Origin: Streptomyces sp. Ru71
GTDB lineage: Bacteria > Actinomycetota > Actinomycetes > Streptomycetales > Streptomycetaceae
Assembly (NCBI RefSeq): GCF_002920535.1
Contig: NZ_PQSS01000070.1
Location: 1 to 37,950 of the forward strand
Reading direction: 5' to 3'
Length of the DNA stretch: 37,950 bases
A program made the translations under genes and the position numbers. The notes beneath the pieces were generated by a model. The model was given only the letters and a program-made list of their open reading frames with translations. It did no database searches and was not told the origin of the DNA. This document shows positions 33,608 to 37,950 of the stretch, piece by piece; positions within the stretch are counted from its first letter, which is position 1, and each line of letters begins with the position of its first letter.

Positions 33608-33638
33608 TTGACAGCGAGGGCAAACCGACCCGTACAGT
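33608..33638 (+). promoter_or_regulatory. Promoter of the permease-FAD-ATPase-LLM operon
   Basis: TTGACA (33608-33613), a 19-base spacer and TACAGT (33633-33638) face right, giving a leader of about 98 bases before ATG 33743. The remaining 33537-33607 must hold the leftward promoter of the leader peptide; I see TTGACG on that strand (33565-33570) but no clear -10. Confidence 0.5.
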
Positions 33639-33742
33639 CGACCGACGGCCCTGCTGAGGGGCTCGGCCGTACCGCGCCCTTCCGGCGCGTCCCGTGTGAA
33701 GGCACCACCCGTTTTCGACCCTTCTGGTCACGGAGCCTTCGC

Positions 33743-34600
33743 ATGTCTTCCGACACCCTCGCCAAAGTCCCCGCTCCACCCGGCATACCCGAACAGGCCG
33801 ACGTGCCGCGGATCGTGCCCCGCCGCCGCTACGGCCAGTGGACGGCCGCCGTCGTCGTCCTCGTCCTGCTCGGCCTCGCGCTCACCTCGATCCTGCGCAA
33901 CGACGCCTTCCAGTGGGACGTCGTCGCCGAGTACTTCACCACCGGTTCCGTCCTGCGCGGCCTGTGGCTCACCCTGTGGCTGACCGCCGTCGTCATGACG
34001 CTCGGCTTCGCCCTCGGCACCCTGCTCGCCGCGGCCCGGCTGTCCGCCAACCCCGTGCTGCGCTGGGTGAGCCGGGGCTACGTCTGGCTGTTCCGGTCGA
34101 TCCCGATCCTGGTGCAGCTGCTGCTGTGGTTCAACATCGGGGCGCTCTACCCGCGCATCCTCGGCGTGCGGACCGTCGACCTGCTCGGCCCGGTCGCCGT
34201 CGCCGTCGTCGGCCTGACGCTGCACGAGGCGGCGTACGCCGCCGAAGTGGTGCGCGGCGGCATCCTCTCCGTGGACCGCGGACAGATCGAGGCCGCCCAG
34301 GCGCTCGGCCTGAGCCGGCGGCGCCGCTGGTGGCGGATCGTGCTGCCACAGGCGATGCGCTCCATCGTGCCTCCGGCCGGGAACATGCTGATCGGCACGC
34401 TCAAAGGCACCTCCATCGTCAGCGTCATCGCCGTCAACGACCTGCTGTTCTCGACGCAGTTGATCTACCACCGCACCTACCAGGTGATCCCGCTGCTGAT
34501 GGTCGCCACCCTCTGGTACACCGTCGTCACCTCGCTGCTCGGCATCGGCCAGTACTACGTGGAGAAGCGCTACGCCCGCGGAACGGAGCCGCGGCGATGA
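33743..34600 (+). CDS. Polar amino acid-type ABC permease
   Basis: Inner-membrane channel subunit of the PAAT family (HisM/GlnP-like). A 40-residue cytoplasmic start is followed by helices such as WTAAVVVLVLLGLALTSIL, LWLTLWLTAVVMTLGFALGTLL and SIPILVQLLLWFNIGALY. The EAA loop that contacts the ATPase is IEAAQALGLSRRRRWWRIVLPQA. It is followed by the conserved NMLIGTLKGTSIVSVIAVNDLLF. Length is 285 residues. ATG 33743 has CGGAG 7 bases upstream; the frame is open further left but without conserved sequence. Its stop overlaps the FAD-protein start (ATGA). With only one permease gene, the channel is probably a homodimer. Confidence 0.92.
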   Translation: MSSDTLAKVPAPPGIPEQADVPRIVPRRRYGQWTAAVVVLVLLGLALTSILRNDAFQWDVVAEYFTTGSVLRGLWLTLWLTAVVMTLGFALGTLLAAARLSANPVLRWVSRGYVWLFRSIPILVQLLLWFNIGALYPRILGVRTVDLLGPVAVAVVGLTLHEAAYAAEVVRGGILSVDRGQIEAAQALGLSRRRRWWRIVLPQAMRSIVPPAGNMLIGTLKGTSIVSVIAVNDLLFSTQLIYHRTYQVIPLLMVATLWYTVVTSLLGIGQYYVEKRYARGTEPRR

Positions 34601-36351
34601 GGCCCTCCCTGGTCATCGTCGGCGCCGGTCCGCGGGGGACCGGTGTCATCGAACGCATCGCCGCCAACGCCCCCGAGCTGTACGCCGGCTCCGGCCTCGA
34701 CATCCACCTCGTCGATCCGCACCCGCCGGGCGCCGGACGCATCTGGCGCACCGCCCAGTCACCCCTGCTGTGGATGAACTCGCACGCCGCCGACATCACC
34801 ATGTTCACCGACGACACCGTCGACATGGCCGGTCCCGTGCGCCCCGGACCCACTCTGCACGAATGGGCCGGCATCGACGGCCGCACCTTCGCCGACCGGC
34901 AGCTGCAGGGCGGCTATCTGCGCTGGGTGCACCAGCAGGTCCTGGCCGCGCTGCCGCCCGGGATCACCGTCCACCACCACCGGCGCCGCGCCCTGCGCGT
35001 CAGCGGACCGCGCGACGGCCGCCAGCAGGTGTGGCTCAAGGACCGTCCCCGGCCGCTCCTCGCCGACCTGGTGGTGCTCACCGTCGGCCATCTCGACGCC
35101 GAACTCGACGACGAGCAGCGCGCACTGGCCTCGTACGCCCGCGACCACGGCCTGGTCCACCTGCCGCCGGACTACACCGCCGACAGCGACCTGTCCGCGC
35201 TCGCGCCCGGCGAGAACGTCCTGGTGCGAGGCTTCGGACTGGCCTTCGTCGACCTGATGGTGCTGCTCACCGAGGGCCGAGGCGGTCGCTATGACGGCGA
35301 CGTCTACGTCCCGTCCGGGCGGGAGCCGGTGCTGTACGTCGGGTCGCGGCGCGGAGTGCCGTACCACTCCAAGATCGGCTACGACTTCGGCGGGGAGCGG
35401 CCGCCGCTGCCGCGCTTCCTCGGCCCGGCGCAGATCGACGCGTTGCTCGCCCGGCCGGGAGGGTTCGACTTCCGGCGCGACGTGTGGCCGCTGGTGGCGA
35501 AGGAGCTCGGGTTCGCGCACTACCACCGGCTGTTCACCGCCCACCCCGAACGCACGGCGGCGTCCTGGGCCGCCTTCGAGGAGAAGTACGCCGCGGCCGA
35601 CGGCGCCGATCTCGACGCCCTGGTCGCCGCGGCCGTTCCCGACCCGCGCGACCGGCTCGACCTCGCCGCCCTGGACCGCCCGCTGGACGGTGTGCGGTAC
35701 ACCTCGCACGAGGCCTTCCAGGAAGGGCTGCGGGCGTACGTCGAGCAGGACCTGAGCCGCCGGCACGACCCGGCGCACAGCCCCGACCTGGCCGTGTTCC
35801 TCGCGCTGCTGTCCGTCTACGGGCAGCTCGTGCGGCTCGGCGACGTCGGGCCCTGGTGGCACGGCTTCTTCAGCTACCTCGCCTCCGGTCCGCCCGGACC
35901 CCGGCTGCGGCAGCTCCTCGCGCTGTCCCGCGCCGGGATCGTGCGGTTCGTCGGCGCCGACATGCGGGTGGCCGCCGAGGACGGCGTGTTCCGCGCCTCC
36001 AGCCCCACCGTGCCGGGCCTGAGCATCGAGGCCCGGGCGCTGGTCGAGGCACGGCTGCCCGCACCGACGGTCCGGCGCAGCCGCGACGGGCTGCTGCGCG
36101 AACTGCACGCCGACGGCGCGGCCGAGACCCCCGACGGGCTGCTGCGCGTGGACCCCGCCGATGGGCGCGTCCTCGACCGGGCCGGACGGCCGCACCCGCG
36201 CCGCTTCGCGCTCGGCCCGTACACCGACGCCCGCTCCTCCGGCGCGTTCACCCGGCCGCGCACCGGCGGCCCCGCCTTCCGGCAGAACGACGCCACCGCC
36301 CGTTCCGCCCTGGCCTTCCTGCGGTCGCTCACCGAGCGCGCCGCCGCCTGA
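34597..36351 (+). CDS. FAD/NAD(P)-binding oxidoreductase (FAD_NAD_binding_9 type)
   Basis: A 584-residue flavoprotein coupled to the permease gene by a 4-base overlap. The N-terminal dinucleotide motif is LVIVGAGPRGTGVIERIAAN, followed by HLVDPHPPGAGRIWRTAQS and the conserved LLWMNSHAADITMFTDD. A second nucleotide-binding strand is LVVLTVGHLDAEL and later VLVRGFGLAFVDLMVLLTEGRGG. This is the architecture of the FAD_NAD_binding_9 family, whose reactions are mostly unknown. Sitting between permease and ATPase genes of one importer, it most likely oxidises or reduces the imported compound in the cytoplasm. A chemistry on sulfur is inferred from the leader peptide and the LLM gene. Confidence 0.85.
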   Translation: MRPSLVIVGAGPRGTGVIERIAANAPELYAGSGLDIHLVDPHPPGAGRIWRTAQSPLLWMNSHAADITMFTDDTVDMAGPVRPGPTLHEWAGIDGRTFADRQLQGGYLRWVHQQVLAALPPGITVHHHRRRALRVSGPRDGRQQVWLKDRPRPLLADLVVLTVGHLDAELDDEQRALASYARDHGLVHLPPDYTADSDLSALAPGENVLVRGFGLAFVDLMVLLTEGRGGRYDGDVYVPSGREPVLYVGSRRGVPYHSKIGYDFGGERPPLPRFLGPAQIDALLARPGGFDFRRDVWPLVAKELGFAHYHRLFTAHPERTAASWAAFEEKYAAADGADLDALVAAAVPDPRDRLDLAALDRPLDGVRYTSHEAFQEGLRAYVEQDLSRRHDPAHSPDLAVFLALLSVYGQLVRLGDVGPWWHGFFSYLASGPPGPRLRQLLALSRAGIVRFVGADMRVAAEDGVFRASSPTVPGLSIEARALVEARLPAPTVRRSRDGLLRELHADGAAETPDGLLRVDPADGRVLDRAGRPHPRRFALGPYTDARSSGAFTRPRTGGPAFRQNDATARSALAFLRSLTERAAA

Positions 36352-36382
36352 CACCCTTTCGCGACTACCGAAGGAACCCCCC

Positions 36383-37144
36383 ATGAGCGTCATGGTCGAC
36401 ATCCGGTCCGTCCACAAGAGTTTCGGACCGCTGAAGGTGCTGGACGGCATCGACCTTCAGGTGCGCACCGGCGAGGTCACCGTCGTCCTCGGCCCCTCCG
36501 GATCGGGCAAGTCCACGCTGCTGCGCACCATCAACCATCTGGAGAAGGTGGACCGGGGCGCGATCAGCGTCGACGGCGCGCTGGTCGGCTACCGCCGCTC
36601 CGGCGACCGGCTGCACGAACTGCCCGAGCGCGAGATCCTCAAGCAGCGCACCCGGATCGGCTTCGTCTTCCAGAACTTCAACCTCTTCCCGCACCTGACC
36701 GTCCTGGAGAACGTCGTCGAGGCGCCGGTCGCCGCGCTGAAACGTTCCCGCCGGGAGGCCGAGGAGACCGCCCGCCGACTGCTGGACCGGGTCGGACTCG
36801 CCGACAAGGCAGGCGCTTACCCCCGGCAGCTGTCCGGCGGCCAGCAGCAGCGCGTCGCCATCGCGCGGGCCCTCGCCCTTGAGCCGCGGCTGGTGCTGTT
36901 CGACGAGCCGACCTCCGCGCTCGACCCCGAACTGGTCGGCGAGGTGCTCGACGTCATCAAGGACCTGGCCCAGCAGGGCACCACGATGATCGTCGTCACG
37001 CACGAGATCGGCTTCGCCCGCGAGGTCGCCGACACCGTGGTGTTCATGGCCGACGGCCGGATCGTCGAGCAGGGCCCGCCGGGCGAGGTGCTGGACGCTC
37101 CGCGCCACGAGCGCACCCGGGCGTTCCTGTCGAAGGTGCTGTGA
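36383..37144 (+). CDS. Polar amino acid-type ABC ATPase
   Basis: Energising subunit of the PAAT importer (GlnQ/HisP-like). All catalytic motifs are intact: Walker A GPSGSGKST, Q-loop VFQNFNLFPHLTVLENV, signature LSGGQQQRVAIARAL, Walker B VLFDEPTSALDPE and switch His in VVTHEIGFA. The 253-residue length is typical. ATG 36383 has AAGGAA 6 bases upstream and follows the FAD-protein stop by 31 bases. It contrasts with the LivF protein of this window, whose Walker A is altered. The LLM gene follows after 22 bases without a terminator. Confidence 0.95.
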   Translation: MSVMVDIRSVHKSFGPLKVLDGIDLQVRTGEVTVVLGPSGSGKSTLLRTINHLEKVDRGAISVDGALVGYRRSGDRLHELPEREILKQRTRIGFVFQNFNLFPHLTVLENVVEAPVAALKRSRREAEETARRLLDRVGLADKAGAYPRQLSGGQQQRVAIARALALEPRLVLFDEPTSALDPELVGEVLDVIKDLAQQGTTMIVVTHEIGFAREVADTVVFMADGRIVEQGPPGEVLDAPRHERTRAFLSKVL

Positions 37145-37166
37145 GCGGGTGCGGGGGCGTTCCGGC

Positions 37167-37950
37167 ATGGGAGGGCTGCTGCACCTCGGCGTGGCGATCG
37201 ACCAGCCACACGCGTACGACGCCGGCGCCTATGTGGAGCTGGCGCGGCTCGCCGAGCGCGGCGGGCTGGACTTCGTGACGCTGGACGGTGCCTTCGCCGG
37301 GCCCGGACTCGACACGGCGGGCGTGCTGGCCCGGGTGGCGCCCGAGACGAGCAGGATCGGCCTGGTGCCGGCGGTGACCGCCGTCGCCGGCCGCGAGCCG
37401 GGCGCCGTCGCCGGCCTGGACTGGGTCAGCGGCGGGCGGGCCGGCCTGCTCACCCACGGCGTGGACGCGCCGGGACCCTTACCGGCGGACCCCGTGTGCT
37501 GCGTCGACGTCACCGACCGGCAACCGGCGTCCCTGGCCGCCCGCCACGCCGACGTGGCCCTGGTGCGGGCGGTCAGCGCGGCGCACGCCGCCGAGCTGCG
37601 CGGTCAACTGGCCGCGCGGGCCGCGGAGTACGGCCGCGACCCACGGGAGATACGGGTGCTGGCGAGCCTGCGCGTCGACCTCGGCGACGGCGAGCGCGCC
37701 GCCGAGCCCGGCCACGGGGGCGGCGGTCCCCGGCCCACCGCGCAGGGCCCGCTGTACCGGGGCGGGCCCGTCGACCTCGCCGAGCTGATCGCCGTATGGC
37801 ATGCGGAGGGCGCCGTCGACGGCTTCCACCTGCTGCCCGTCGAGCCGCGCCGGGATCTGGAGCGGCTGGTCAACGGCACGGTGGCGGTGCTCCAGCACCG
37901 GGGGCTGTTCCGCACCTTCTACCCGGGCGGGACACTGCGCGAGCACCTCG
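37167..37950 (+). CDS. Compact luciferase-like flavin monooxygenase, 3' end cut
   Basis: The frame from ATG 37167 is open to the window edge (261 residues). The start LLHLGVAIDQP, LARLAERGGLDFVTLDGAFAG and GLDWVSGGRAGLLTHG match the start of LLM-class FMN/FADH2-dependent monooxygenases of the NtaA/SnaA type. RQPASLAARHADVALV, AARAAEYGRDPREIRVLASL and the terminal LQHRGLFRTFYPGGTLREHL match the end, so only a few residues are missing. Family members are usually about 400 residues; here about 130 central residues are absent, including much of the flavin/substrate loop. A TTA codon lies at 37479-37481, so expression should need the bldA tRNA. In this family, desulfonation is a common job. Confidence 0.8.
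   Translation, partial: MGGLLHLGVAIDQPHAYDAGAYVELARLAERGGLDFVTLDGAFAGPGLDTAGVLARVAPETSRIGLVPAVTAVAGREPGAVAGLDWVSGGRAGLLTHGVDAPGPLPADPVCCVDVTDRQPASLAARHADVALVRAVSAAHAAELRGQLAARAAEYGRDPREIRVLASLRVDLGDGERAAEPGHGGGGPRPTAQGPLYRGGPVDLAELIAVWHAEGAVDGFHLLPVEPRRDLERLVNGTVAVLQHRGLFRTFYPGGTLREHL

Noticed and set aside
33400..33657. 85-codon plus-strand frame with an HCCGC stretch opposite the leader peptide
   Set aside because: The Cys cluster comes from the complement of Gln/Trp codons of the leader peptide; there is no start signal, and it runs through the rightward promoter.

Overview
The window is a stretch of a high-GC actinobacterial chromosome, almost certainly Streptomyces. Codon third positions are nearly all G or C, GTG starts are common, TTA codons are almost absent, and terminators are perfect GC stems without T-runs. 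The left half keeps a conserved actinobacterial gene order: parA-like, scpA, scpB, rluB, then further on cmk and der, an order also known from Mycobacterium tuberculosis Rv1708-Rv1713. Both ends cut through genes: an NB-ARC/TPR protein on the left and a flavin-dependent oxidoreductase on the right.

Region 1 (1-8072): the C-terminal part of a signalling NTPase with TPRs; alanine dehydrogenase with its own promoter, candidate operator and terminator; then a tightly packed operon for chromosome organisation and ribosome maturation (ParA-like ATPase, a small basic protein, ScpA with a long repetitive N-terminal tail, ScpB, 23S rRNA pseudouridine synthase). Region 2 (8073-14217): an ADP-ribosylglycohydrolase behind a very long palindrome that covers its ribosome-binding site, a YidB-like protein, chorismate mutase and prephenate dehydrogenase (tyrosine branch), CMP kinase, an acyltransferase and the GTPase Der. 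Region 3 (14225-16837): two uncharacterised leftward genes and a resuscitation-promoting factor whose promoter carries a well-placed Crp-type site.

Region 4 (16893-22708) is a divergent branched-chain-amino-acid-type ABC uptake locus. It has a 900-residue LivH-LivM-LivG fusion, a LivF whose Walker A lysine is arginine, a small membrane protein with a Cys/His tail, an MTB12-like lipoprotein and a binding lipoprotein. The two ATPase defects fall in the same composite ATP site. Region 5 (22761-30941) is mixed housekeeping and accessory: a WYL regulator overlapping an orphan cytochrome oxidase subunit I, a probably leaderless I78 peptidase inhibitor, a PAP2 phosphatase, a 14-helix drug exporter, a glutaryl-CoA-dehydrogenase-like enzyme behind a perfect palindrome, and an isolated SepF paralogue.

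Region 6 (31190-37950) is the most interesting. It holds a DUF5685-type protein with an extraordinary cysteine tail, then a polar amino acid-type ABC system (binding protein leftward; permease and ATPase rightward) interleaved with a FAD/NAD(P)-binding oxidoreductase and a compact luciferase-like monooxygenase containing a TTA codon. Hidden in front of the binding-protein gene is a 23-codon ORF encoding a His-Ile-Asp-Leu leader peptide that ends Cys-Ser-Cys. Such peptides precede sulfur and cysteine genes in Streptomyces. I infer that the locus imports and oxidatively processes a sulfur compound under cysteine-responsive control. No tRNA, rRNA, CRISPR array, insertion sequence or attachment site was recognised.
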